Source: Chitinophaga vietnamensis
GTDB lineage: Bacteria > Bacteroidota > Bacteroidia > Chitinophagales > Chitinophagaceae
Direction of reading: 5' to 3'
NCBI RefSeq assembly: GCF_902167635.1
Contig: NZ_CABHMS010000010.1
Location: 62,001 to 126,000 of the forward strand
Length of the DNA: 64,000 nucleotides
In this document: in pieces, positions 42,250 to 52,400 of the stretch
How positions within the stretch are numbered: the first letter of the stretch is position 1
Layout: every line of letters starts with the position of its first letter
The notes under the pieces: model-generated
Databases searched by the model: none
Told to the model about the DNA's origin: nothing
Seen by the model: the letters and a program-made list of their open reading frames with translations, nothing else
Made by a program: the position numbers and the translations under genes

Positions 42250-43482
42250 TTAGCTCAATGCATTCACCACGCGTTTGAGCGTCAGGCCCTGAACGATGAT
42301 GGAGAAGAGTACGACGAAGTAGCTTGCAGATAAGATCAGCTCTCTGTAAGGAGATTCCGGCAGCGACAAGGCCAACGCTACGGAGATGCCGCCTCTGAGG
42401 CCGGCCCAAACGAGTATGGTAATACTTTTGTAGTTGGTGCGCAGGTTACGGCGCAGCAACCACGCGGGGATGGTGATACTGAGGGCGCGTGCAATGATCA
42501 CGAAGATGGCAGAGAGGATGCCCGTGAGCCAATAGTTGGAAAGGAAAGGCATCACCACTATTTGCAGGCCTATCATCACGAAGAGGATAGTGTTCAGCAG
42601 TTCGTCGATCAGGCTCCAGATATTGTGGAAGTAGCGCTGCATATCGGCGGATTGCCCGGCGCCGAGAGAAGTGTTGCCCAGTATTAATCCGGCGGAAACC
42701 GCGGCCAGCGGGATGGATACGTGCAGCAGATGCCCCACTACGGATATCACCATCACCATGGAAAGTGATACCAGCACAATGATCTGGAAATCGTCAACGC
42801 GTTTCATCGTGCGGTAGGCTACGATGCCGGATACAATGCCGAGCAATATGCCGCCCAGCACTTCTTGTGAGAAAAGTGCTGCAGCATGCGCAAAGGTGAT
42901 GTGCGCATTGCTTTTATCTGCGATCTCTTTGAGGAGTATGAATAAGAGGATGCCGGTACCGTCATTCAACAGCGATTCGCCACCGATGATGGTTTCCAGC
43001 GCAGGTGGCACTTTCGATTTACGGAGCACAGATAATACCGCCACCGGATCAGTAGGAGAGATGAGCGCGCCGAAGAGCAGGCAATAGATCAGCGGCAGGT
43101 CGATCCCTAACAGGCGGGTAGCGCCGTATAACAGCAACCCGAAAATAAAAGTAGAGCCTACTACGCCCACCGTGCTTAGTATCAGCACCGGGTAACGTTG
43201 CGCTTTCAGCTGGTTGAGGTCAACATGCAGGGCGCTGGCAAATAGCAGGAATCCTAACATAATATCAAGCAGGGCGCCTGTAAAATCAATGCTCAGCGTG
43301 AGATCGCGGATGAACTGATGCGCACCCGGAAAAATTTTGCCCGTGAACAGGATCGCCATCGACAGGAACAGGGATACCACAATCACGCCGATAGTGCCCG
43401 GCAGCTTGATATAACGGTGATTAATAAACGAAATAAGCGCACTGATGGTGATTAAAGCCGTAATGATAGTAAAAGTGTCCAT
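42250..43482 (-). CDS. Na+/H+ antiporter, CPA1 (NhaP-like)
   Basis: 410 residues from the ATG at 43482; an upstream TTG at 43488 is less likely. About 12-13 transmembrane helices. The CPA1 signature is intact: GALISPTDPVAVLSVL on one helix and GGESLLNDGTGILLF with the ion-binding Asn-Asp pair on the next, plus ILVWAGLRGGISVALAL. It exchanges Na+ or K+ for protons across the inner membrane. There is no cytoplasmic regulatory tail. It is convergent with the GH3 gene, with the nested palindrome between them, and divergent from the GH9 gene. Confidence 0.92.
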   Translation of the reverse strand: MDTFTIITALITISALISFINHRYIKLPGTIGVIVVSLFLSMAILFTGKIFPGAHQFIRDLTLSIDFTGALLDIMLGFLLFASALHVDLNQLKAQRYPVLILSTVGVVGSTFIFGLLLYGATRLLGIDLPLIYCLLFGALISPTDPVAVLSVLRKSKVPPALETIIGGESLLNDGTGILLFILLKEIADKSNAHITFAHAAALFSQEVLGGILLGIVSGIVAYRTMKRVDDFQIIVLVSLSMVMVISVVGHLLHVSIPLAAVSAGLILGNTSLGAGQSADMQRYFHNIWSLIDELLNTILFVMIGLQIVVMPFLSNYWLTGILSAIFVIIARALSITIPAWLLRRNLRTNYKSITILVWAGLRGGISVALALSLPESPYRELILSASYFVVLFSIIVQGLTLKRVVNALS

Positions 43483-43624
43483 AAGCAAGAAATTAAAGCC
43501 ATTAAATGATCAGGGGCGGCTTTAAAGATATGGAATACTTGGGAAATGCTGATCTACCTCTCATCTCATCAAAATTAACAGCAGAAAATAAAGCCGCTGC
43601 TTTATCTTTAGTAAAAGCCCTCTT

Positions 43625-45463
43625 ATGTCATCTTTATCATTAAAGAAGAGGTGGTTACTTCCATGCGCCCTTCTCCCTTGCTTAGCCATTGCGCAAACCA
43701 CAAAAATAGCTACGAACCATGTAGGATACGAACAGCAACGCAGCAAACAGGCCATCATGGTGGCTGCTACGGAATTAAAGCCTACAGCCTTCGAGCTGGT
43801 GGACCTTAGCAATAACAAGCCCGTACTAACGGGAACGCCTGTATTTAAAGGTACTGTAGGAAAATGGTCCGGTAAATATTTCTGGGTGCTGGACTTCAGC
43901 AAATGCAGCACTGCCGGGCAATACAAGCTGGTGGTAAAATTGCCTTCGCAGGAAGTACAATCCTTTCCATTCCGCATCGGACAGCATCTGCTCGAACAGC
44001 AAACGCTGTCGGATGTGATCTATTATTTCAAAGGACAACGCAGCTCCGGGCTGCTGGATCAGGCGGATCACCACCTGCCGCTGGCTGGCAGGCCCGGCGA
44101 TACCGCTGATGCACATGGCGGCTGGTACGATGCCACCGGTGATTACGGTAAACATCTCTCTCATCTTTCTTTCTCTACTTACTTCAATCCGCAACAGTTA
44201 TCGCTGACGGTATGGAGCCTGATCAACAGCTACGATCTGCTGATCAGGCGCAGCGGTACAGACTACCGGCAGTTCAACCGCCGCCTGCTCGATGAAGCGA
44301 TGTATGGCGCGGATTATCTCACCCGCACGCTGGCTCCCGATGGTTCATTATATCGATCCATAGCGGCGCCAGGGCCGGGCAAGAAAGCGGTAGACCGCAT
44401 CATCGCACCGGAAGATAAAGGCTACATCATTAAAAAGAGTAAGGACCAGACGCTCAGGGGAGATGCGAATACAACGTATAGCCGACACAGTTATCAATCC
44501 AGCTACCGCGCGGGCGGCGGCATTGCTATCGCAGCCCTGGCCAAAGCCGCTACCTTTGATACCTGCGGCGAATACAGCAATGCCGATTATCTCCACGCAG
44601 CGGAAAACGCTTTTGCTTTTCTCGAAAAGAATAATGTGAAGATGACCAATGATGGTAAAGAGAATATTGTAGATGACTATTGCGCCTTGAGTGCCGCCAC
44701 CGAATTATACAAAGCCACGCACAAGCCGGAATACGCTGCTGCGGCGCAACGCAGGGCATCGCAATTAATAGCGCGCCTGCATTCTTGGAAGGGATATCAT
44801 CATTACTGGCGTGCCGATGAGCAGGACCGCCCGTTCTTTCACCCGTCTGATGCGGGTTTGCCGGTGGTAAGTCTGCTTACTTATTACCCCGTGGCGGATG
44901 CTGCGCAGCAGGCGGCTATCCGCAAGGCTGTGCGTGAATCGTTTGAATTTGAACTGGCCATCACACATGAAGTGAACAACCCTTTCGGCTACAGCCGCCA
45001 GCTGGTGCAGGATACGACAGGACGCCGCTATAGCGCTTTCTTCTTTCCGCATGGCAGCGAAGCTGCGCCGTGGTGGCAGGGAGAGAATGCGCGACTGGCA
45101 TCTATGGCTACTGCTGCGAGGATGGCGGCGCCGCTGTTCCGCCACGACCGGCCTTTTGCCGACAGCCTGCTGCAATTTGCAGCCGATCAGCTCAACTGGA
45201 TACTGGGCCTCAATCCATTCGATGCCTGTATGATGCAGGGCACGGGGCATAACAATCCCGCCTATGGCTTCTTTGGTACATTTGAATATACCAATGCGCC
45301 CGGCGGCATTGTGAATGGCATCACCTCCGGTGTGGAGGATGAAGAAGATATCGCTTTCAATATCCCTTATGCCACTACTGGTAAAGATTACGACTGGCGC
45401 TGGGCCGAGCAGTGGCTGCCACATGCAGCCTGGTATCTCTGGGCCGTGGCAACAGGCGAATAA
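43625..45463 (+). CDS. Glycoside hydrolase family 9 protein
   Basis: 612 residues with a signal peptide (WLLPCALLPCLAIAQ). An N-terminal Ig-like CelD_N domain (about 27-125; NHVGYEQQRSKQAIM) precedes the (alpha/alpha)6 catalytic domain. The nucleophile/base aspartates lie in GGWYDATGDYGKH, one residue longer than the usual DAGDYGK form, and the acid Glu595 in RWAEQWLPHAAWYLW. GH9 enzymes are mostly endo-glucanases acting on beta-1,4-glucans; some are exo-glucosaminidases or glucosidases. A possible -7 box TATCTTTA lies at 43603-43610. The stop abuts the stop of the convergent permease gene with no base between. Confidence 0.9.
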   Translation: MSSLSLKKRWLLPCALLPCLAIAQTTKIATNHVGYEQQRSKQAIMVAATELKPTAFELVDLSNNKPVLTGTPVFKGTVGKWSGKYFWVLDFSKCSTAGQYKLVVKLPSQEVQSFPFRIGQHLLEQQTLSDVIYYFKGQRSSGLLDQADHHLPLAGRPGDTADAHGGWYDATGDYGKHLSHLSFSTYFNPQQLSLTVWSLINSYDLLIRRSGTDYRQFNRRLLDEAMYGADYLTRTLAPDGSLYRSIAAPGPGKKAVDRIIAPEDKGYIIKKSKDQTLRGDANTTYSRHSYQSSYRAGGGIAIAALAKAATFDTCGEYSNADYLHAAENAFAFLEKNNVKMTNDGKENIVDDYCALSAATELYKATHKPEYAAAAQRRASQLIARLHSWKGYHHYWRADEQDRPFFHPSDAGLPVVSLLTYYPVADAAQQAAIRKAVRESFEFELAITHEVNNPFGYSRQLVQDTTGRRYSAFFFPHGSEAAPWWQGENARLASMATAARMAAPLFRHDRPFADSLLQFAADQLNWILGLNPFDACMMQGTGHNNPAYGFFGTFEYTNAPGGIVNGITSGVEDEEDIAFNIPYATTGKDYDWRWAEQWLPHAAWYLWAVATGE

Positions 45464-47842
45464 CTATTCTGTTTTCAGACTTTTTACAGGATCCGTCAAC
45501 GCTGCTCTGATGGATTGATAACTAATGGTAAGGAGCGTGATGATGATCGCCAGTATGCCTGCCAGCAGGAACACCCACATATGTATCTGCGTACGGTAGG
45601 GGTATTGTTGCAGCCAGCGGCTCATGGCCCACCATGCCAGCGGAAAAGCGATCAGCATGGAGAAGCATACGAGCTTCAGGAAATCTGCTGACAGCATCGC
45701 GGTGATATTGGCTACGCTGGCGCCCAGTGTTTTGCGGATACCTATTTCTTTGGTGCGGCGCTCGGCGGTATAGGCCGCCAGTCCGAACAGTCCGAGGCAA
45801 CTGATGATGATAGTCAATCCCGCAAAGATGCGCGATAATTTATCTATCAGCATTTCGTCCTGGAATAAGTGGTTGAACTGATCATCCACAAATGCATAGG
45901 TGAAGGGGTAGTCGGGATTATCTCTCTGCATCACTTCACCTATTTTCTTTACTGCCTCGTCCAGCGGTATGCCGGGCTTGATGCGCGCATAGATCTTGTT
46001 GGTTTCTCCCAATATAGGAAAGAACACAACCGGCGAAGGTGTGCCATACATATTTCCGTATACATAATCCTTCACGACACCGGCTATACGAAGTGTGAGC
46101 ATACCTTGGCCATAGGGGCTGGCTATTTCCAGGTTTTCGCCTATCACACTGCCTTTGCTGATAATTTTCGCGAATGATTCCGTGACGATCACGGTGGAAG
46201 TATCATTATCGTTGTGCGGCTGGAAGTCGCTGCCATCAATGATTTGCAAGCCTGCGGTACGCATGTACTCATGGCTTACCATCCTGATAGATACCAGTAC
46301 ATTGCTGTTGGCGGGTTTGCCTTTCCAGCGGAAGCCGCTGGTGCTATTGCCGGCATAAAGCGCGGAGTAGTCGGTCAGCGCTGCATTTGAAACGATGTTG
46401 GTGTTCAAGAGCTCCTGCTTGATCATGGGGAAATGCGCTACGGCATCTCCCTTGATGTCTATCGATAACAAGCGGTCTTTATTGAATCCCAGGTCCCTGC
46501 TTTTTACGTGTTGTATTTGTTGGTAGATGATCACCGTGGCGATGATCAATATGATAGATACGCTGAATTGCGCGATCACCAGGCCTTTGCGGATCATGGT
46601 GGCGCTACCGTTTTTCAGCTTGAAGCCTTTGAGGATGGCAATGGGTTGGAAAGAAGAAAGATACATGGCAGGATAGCTGCCGGCGATGAGGCCACAGATA
46701 ATCGTGAGGGCCAGCAGCCCGGCAATATGCGTTGGGCGGTCGAGCCCCAGCGACAGATGTTTTTCTGTAAGGGTATTGAAAACCGGCATCAGCAAAGTGA
46801 TGATGAGCACGGCGAGCATCGTGGCCAGCAAAGACATGATCATGGATTCGCCGATGAACTGCGTAACGAGTTTCCCTTTGCCGGCGCCTAATACTTTCCT
46901 CACGCCTACTTCGCGGGCGCGCTGTTCGCTGCGCGCAGTGGCCAGGTTCATGAAGTTGATGCAAGCCACCAGCAGGATGATCCAGGCGATGGTACTGAAC
47001 AATTTCACGAAAGTGATCCTGCCGCCGGTTTGTACGCCATCGACGAAGTTGTCGCGCAGGCGCCAGTCGTTCATCGGGAACAGGAAGGCATGGTTAACGG
47101 CCTTGGGTACACGTTGTTGGATATAGTTGAAAAGTGTCCGGTCAATTTTGGCTACATCGGCGGTGGGAGAGAGCTCTACGAAGGTGTTGATACCATTGCT
47201 GCTCCAGTCGTCCAGTGAATTGTTGAACTGGCGGTAGCCGTCAAATGGCGCCATCCAGTCCATGCGCATGGATGAGTTCTCGGGGAGATCTTTCATCAGT
47301 CCTGTTACCGTATAGGCGTACTTGTTATCCATCGTCAAGGTTCTGCCTACTACCTGGTGGTCGGTGCCAAAGATCTTTTTAGCGCCTGTTTGCGAAAGCA
47401 CGATAGAGTTGACCTGTTGAAAAGCTGTATGGGGATTGCCTTCCAGGAAAGGCAGGGTGAACATGCTGAATACGGAGCTGTCGATGAAACGTCCGTTGGC
47501 GTATTGCCGGTCTTTGCCATTGGCGAAGAGCATGCCGAGATTGTATTCGTTGCTGCGGCAGGTATTGACTACGCCGGGTATCTCGGCTCTCATGGCGGCG
47601 GCCATCGGTCCGCAGGTGGAGGAGAATGTGCTCTTGCTGCCATCGAAGAACCAATGCGCCTGCACTAAATATAGATGATCTTTTTTGAGATGGTTGTTGT
47701 TGAACGTCACTTCATCTTCTACCCATAACAATACCATGGCTGCGCATACGATACCGATAGACAGGCCAAAGATATTGAGGAAGCTGTAGGATTTGTTTTT
47801 CCAGAGATTTCTGAAGGTAGTTTTAAAATAGTTCCTGAACAT
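45464..47842 (-). CDS. FtsX/MacB-type ABC transporter permease
   Basis: 792 residues from the ATG at 47842 (MFRNYFKTTFRNLWKNKSYS, the usual start of this family); a longer frame to 47875 exists. Layout: one helix near the N-terminus (FLNIFGLSIGIVCAAMVLLW), a MacB periplasmic core domain, three helices with the FtsX motif AREVGVRKVLGAGKG, a second periplasmic domain, and a last FtsX block with RRTKEIGIRKTLGASVANI. This two-FtsX layout is abundant in Chitinophaga, where many copies follow two-component systems. No ATPase gene adjoins. It probably acts in mechanotransmission, lipoprotein or peptide export; the substrate is unknown. Confidence 0.9.
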   Translation of the reverse strand: MFRNYFKTTFRNLWKNKSYSFLNIFGLSIGIVCAAMVLLWVEDEVTFNNNHLKKDHLYLVQAHWFFDGSKSTFSSTCGPMAAAMRAEIPGVVNTCRSNEYNLGMLFANGKDRQYANGRFIDSSVFSMFTLPFLEGNPHTAFQQVNSIVLSQTGAKKIFGTDHQVVGRTLTMDNKYAYTVTGLMKDLPENSSMRMDWMAPFDGYRQFNNSLDDWSSNGINTFVELSPTADVAKIDRTLFNYIQQRVPKAVNHAFLFPMNDWRLRDNFVDGVQTGGRITFVKLFSTIAWIILLVACINFMNLATARSEQRAREVGVRKVLGAGKGKLVTQFIGESMIMSLLATMLAVLIITLLMPVFNTLTEKHLSLGLDRPTHIAGLLALTIICGLIAGSYPAMYLSSFQPIAILKGFKLKNGSATMIRKGLVIAQFSVSIILIIATVIIYQQIQHVKSRDLGFNKDRLLSIDIKGDAVAHFPMIKQELLNTNIVSNAALTDYSALYAGNSTSGFRWKGKPANSNVLVSIRMVSHEYMRTAGLQIIDGSDFQPHNDNDTSTVIVTESFAKIISKGSVIGENLEIASPYGQGMLTLRIAGVVKDYVYGNMYGTPSPVVFFPILGETNKIYARIKPGIPLDEAVKKIGEVMQRDNPDYPFTYAFVDDQFNHLFQDEMLIDKLSRIFAGLTIIISCLGLFGLAAYTAERRTKEIGIRKTLGASVANITAMLSADFLKLVCFSMLIAFPLAWWAMSRWLQQYPYRTQIHMWVFLLAGILAIIITLLTISYQSIRAALTDPVKSLKTE

Positions 47843-47888
47843 TGTTGCCGGATTTTGGAAGAGATGGACCAACACAATGCCACGATAT

Positions 47889-47933
47889 CCACCTGCTGAT
47901 AATAAGCAAGTTAGCTTTTTTTTCAGCAGGTGG
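47889..47933 (-). terminator. Hairpin behind the MFS gene
   Basis: CCACCTGCTGA (47889-47899) pairs exactly with TCAGCAGGTGG (47923-47933) around a 23-base loop. It lies in the gap downstream of the MFS stop (47976) and before the permease start. The long loop makes it an atypical terminator. Confidence 0.5.
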
Positions 47934-47975
47934 AATGTTCGTTTTCAATGCAATACTGTTCGATTATGGACAGCT

Positions 47976-49214
47976 TTAATGCAATACGCCGGCGGCAGCG
48001 CTGCTTTGCGTTACGGCGCCGCGGATGTTGCGGCGGCCGGTAAACAGGATCAATGTTGCCAGCAGTGCGGAACCCGCCATGGTGGCCGAGAGCGGCAGTG
48101 CGGTAGGCGTATCGAAATAGCTCACAAATGCAGAGGTCAATGCGCCAAGGCCCAGTTGCAATGCGCCCATGAGCGCGGAGGCGCTGCCTGCATTGCGCTC
48201 GAAAGGTGCGAGCGACAAGGCCGCTGCATTCGGGTTCACCAATCCCAGGCAGCACAGGTATAAGAACAGCAAGGCAATCAGGCCATACATCCCGATGATA
48301 TTATTCATCGTGCCCAACACCATCAGGACGCCGAAAAGCAATTGCCCGCAAAGCGCCACGGGTATGATGTCCTGGCTGCGGAACCTGCGCAGCAGCAAGC
48401 TATTCACCTGGCTGGAGCCAATGAAGCCCATGGCGAGCAGCGCGAAGATCCAGCCATAGGTTTTGTCGTTCACATGATAGATCTTCATGAACACCTGTGG
48501 AGAACCGGATACATAAGCCAGCAATGAAGAGAAAGCCACACCGCCGGTAAAGGCATAGGTGTAGAATTGCGGTTCTCTCACCACCGATAAAAAGTTGTTG
48601 ATGATCGGTTTGGGTTTCAGCGACATCATAGTATCCGGTTCATAACTTTCCGGCAGCCACAGGATACAGCTGAGTAACAATACCGCGCCCATGATGGTGA
48701 GGATGAGGAATACAGAGGCCCATCCGAAGGCGCTGGTCACGTAACCGCCCACAGTAGGTGCGATCATGGGAGAGGCGCCTACCACCAGCAGGAGCAGGGA
48801 AAATACTTTGGCATTGTCCTTCACGGGGAAGAGGTCGCGCACCATGGCCATCGCCGCTACAGTGGCGGCACAGCTGCCGATGGCTTGTATAAAGCGCACA
48901 ATGATCAATGTATTGATTGTATGCGCATACATACATCCGATGCTGGCCAGGATATACAAGGCCAGCCCGATGAACAGCGGCCGCTTGCGGCCGAAACGGT
49001 CCAGCAGCGGGCCATAGAGCAATTGTCCCGCAGATATGCCGATGAAGAAAGAAGTGAGCGAAAAGCCCACCGCCGCCACATCAGTGCCGAAATCTTTGGC
49101 CATGGCCGGAAAGCCCGGCAGATACATATCTATGGAGAACGGCCCCAATGCCGTGAGTGAACCCAGGATTAAAATGAGGAAGAAATACCTCGATGGTGTG
49201 ATCGTCTTTTCCAA
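47976..49214 (-). CDS. Bcr/CflA-type MFS drug efflux transporter
   Basis: 412 residues with 12 transmembrane helices. The DHA1 motifs are LGPFSIDMYLPGFPAM at helix 1 (the Bcr/CflA hallmark), GPLLDRFGRKRPLFIG between helices 2 and 3 (motif A), RFIQAIGSCAATV and the helix-5 motif GASPMIAPTVGGYV. The family exports bicyclomycin, chloramphenicol, sulfonamides or cysteine-type compounds; the natural substrate here is unknown. No regulator lies next to it. Confidence 0.9.
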   Translation of the reverse strand: MEKTITPSRYFFLILILGSLTALGPFSIDMYLPGFPAMAKDFGTDVAAVGFSLTSFFIGISAGQLLYGPLLDRFGRKRPLFIGLALYILASIGCMYAHTINTLIIVRFIQAIGSCAATVAAMAMVRDLFPVKDNAKVFSLLLLVVGASPMIAPTVGGYVTSAFGWASVFLILTIMGAVLLLSCILWLPESYEPDTMMSLKPKPIINNFLSVVREPQFYTYAFTGGVAFSSLLAYVSGSPQVFMKIYHVNDKTYGWIFALLAMGFIGSSQVNSLLLRRFRSQDIIPVALCGQLLFGVLMVLGTMNNIIGMYGLIALLFLYLCCLGLVNPNAAALSLAPFERNAGSASALMGALQLGLGALTSAFVSYFDTPTALPLSATMAGSALLATLILFTGRRNIRGAVTQSSAAAGVLH

Positions 49215-49404
49215 GCTAAATGATTTAATGTTGATCGTAATGTGTGTGAAGACGCAAAGGTAAAATGAATCCGCTCAGCATACTATCAGCAAAATCTATC
49301 CGGCTATTAATTTTTCTTTATCAGATAAATTTAATTTAATATATCTTCGTGCGGTTCAATGAGCAAGTCGAATCCCCTTACGCCTTACTATGCCATCGGT
49401 TTAT

Positions 49405-52400
49405 ATGAGGAACCTGTTAGTGATCTTTTTATGTCTTTCTTGTCATGCCTTGCATGCACAGGTATTTAGTTCCATACAAGTGAGGCCTTGCGGCTCAGAT
49501 GTGCTACAGCAGCGGCTGCGCAAGGATCCGGCCTATGTGGCGCGGGAAGCGGCCATCGAGCGCGCTATCCTCGCCAGGAGCTATCACACCGCCCCGTTTT
49601 CAGTTATCGCACCGCCGCCTATCGTTACCTTGCCGGTAGTTTTCCATATTATAGATGATGGTACCGGCAGCATCACCGACGCCAATGTGATACAGGCTTT
49701 GAATGATCTGAATGATGCCTATGGCGCTACCGGCGCGTTTACCGGCGCCCGCACGGATACGCGTATACGTTTTTGCCTCGCTAAAACTGCACCTGATGGC
49801 AGCCGTACTAACGGCATCGTACGTACGAAATCATACCTCAGCGATTTTGATGTGGACATGGAGGGTGGCGAACTCCTGAAGCTGGGCCGCTGGCCTGGCG
49901 ATCGCTATATCAATATCTGGGTGGTACAGGGGATTAAATCGGAGTACATGCAGGACTTTGAATGCGGCAACTGGACGCGCCTGCACATGGGCGGCTATGC
50001 CAGCGCCGGCGGAGATATAGTGGTAGCGGGCCTCGGCGTAGGACTGGTAGCACATGAGATGGGGCATTATCTCAACCTCTTGCATACGTTTGCCAACAGG
50101 GATTGTAAGAATGATGATTGTACGGTAGATGGAGACAAGGTATGCGACACGCCGCCGGAGAGAAGCATCACCGGCGGGTACGCCTGCAGCAGCCCGCCCA
50201 ATACCTGCCATACCGATACCCTCTCCGGTTTCACTACTGATGTTCCCGACCTGCCGGATAATTTCATGGACTACGGCCAGGGCGCCGGCTGCATCCTCTC
50301 TTTTACCGCAGGCCAGGCCCAGCGCATGCAGAACTTCATTGCAGCGGCACTGGGCAGCCTGGTAGCCAGCGCCGTTTGCAACGATCCCTGTACTGCCGCC
50401 ATCACCGCGGGTTTCACGCGCAGCATCGATTATCCCGTGATCGGCGATGTGATCAACTTTACCAATACCTCCACCGGCGCAGATACTTATCAGTGGATCG
50501 TAGATGGCGTGCCGCAAGCTACCACTACCAACTTTTCACTCACCGTCACCGAAAAAAGAAACTATACGGTATGGCTGCGCGCTACCAATACCGCGGCGCA
50601 TTGCAGCGCCACGCTCACTGATGTGATCACGGTGGGCTGCGGCGTAACGGCGCGCTTCTATCCCGACAAACGGAAGATCGCTTCCAAAGCGGGCTTCTCG
50701 CTCGATAGCGTACAGTTCACCAATCGTTCCCGCAATGCCACGGCCTGGACCTGGCTTATGAGCAATGATGCAGGCATGGCCGAAACGGCCATCAGCAGCA
50801 GCCAGCAGCTCACTTATGTATTCACACAGCCAGCTACCTATAATGTGCGCCTTGTGGCCACCGACGGGCATTGTTACGACACTACCAATGTGGTGCATAT
50901 TGTGGTAGATGATCCAAGGCCCAACGGCGCCGTATTTGTTCCGGATATCCAATGCTATGATAAAGACAAGCTGCGGGTGAGCCTCTACTTTTATAACTAC
51001 GGCTACGATACCATTCCGAAAAATACCCCGGTGGCCTTCTATGATGCCGATCCGCGCAAACCCGGCGCACACCGGGTGGGAGGGCTGTACCAGCTGCCGT
51101 CTGCATTGCCCGGTAAATGCGCCTCTGCCCTGTACACCTTTATCCTGGATGCCGGCCGCGCTGACATCGACACGCTGGTAGCCGTATTCAATGACAACGG
51201 TACTACCTTGCCACTGGCCTTACCGAATACTTCCCTGATAGAAAGCGATTATAATAATAACATCAGTTCGCACAAGAATTTCCAGTTCCATGTGAAGCTG
51301 ACGCCGGCCGATTATACGCTCGCGCCGCAACAGCAGATCACGCTGAAACCATTGTCCAGTGGCGGTGTGATCGATCATGCCAGCTGGCAGGTTTCGCCCT
51401 GGCTCGATTGCAGCAACTGTATCAATAGCACCTTCACAGCGCCCTACCGCCAGGACAGCGTGGTGAAAGAACAAGTGATGGCCTTTAGTAAATATGGTTG
51501 TGTAGACAGTACCACTGCTACGATCCATCTGCCACCGGCAGACGACTATACCGTGAAGACCGATCAGGCAGATTGCGCAGCAGGCGATAGCCTTCATCTC
51601 GCCTTTACTATCTGTAACGCCTACACGAAAGGAAATATTCCGTCTCGGCTGTCGGTGGACTTTTATGATGCACCACCCGCCAGTGGCGGCGCTACGGCAT
51701 TGGGAACTACTTTCGTCACGCTGGCGCAGAGCGCCGGCGCCTGTGAGCATTATGAGCAGTTCATTAAAAGACCTGTCAGTGGCAGCGTATATGCACTCGT
51801 GAACAAAGCCGCCCTCACCACCACCTTCCCCCCCGGCAGTGGTTTGAATGAAGCCAATTATGCCAATAATACCAGCGGCTATGATTACCACGCGCCGGTA
51901 TTGTCCGTATTCCCGCTGGATACGACGGTATACCGGAAAGCGCCATTCCCGCTGTATTACAGCGTTCCCGGCTTCTCTCCGGTACAAATTGCCTGGCAAC
52001 ACGGTGACGGCTATACGTTAAGTTGTTACAATTGCGCTTCGCCGCAGGCGACCATGCGTGATAGCGCGGCTATTGGCCTGCAAGTCACGAATCAGTATGG
52101 TTGTACCTTGCAGGGGCAAAACTATGTACACCTCTTTCCGCCGGACATGACCGTGGAACTGCTGGAAGTACATTGTTTCGATAATAGCCATATCACTGCG
52201 CGCTTCAGGATATGTATGTCTAACGGCTACGATAGCGTATTTGCGCAGGTACCGGTATCTTTCTATGATGGCGACCCGGGTAACGACAACACGCATCTGT
52301 TATCGCCGGCCTATGCTACGCCTTTAATAGCACCGGGCGCCTGTGCGGAATATACGCATATACTGGCCGCAAGGGATCTCACCAGCCTGGTAGCGGTGGT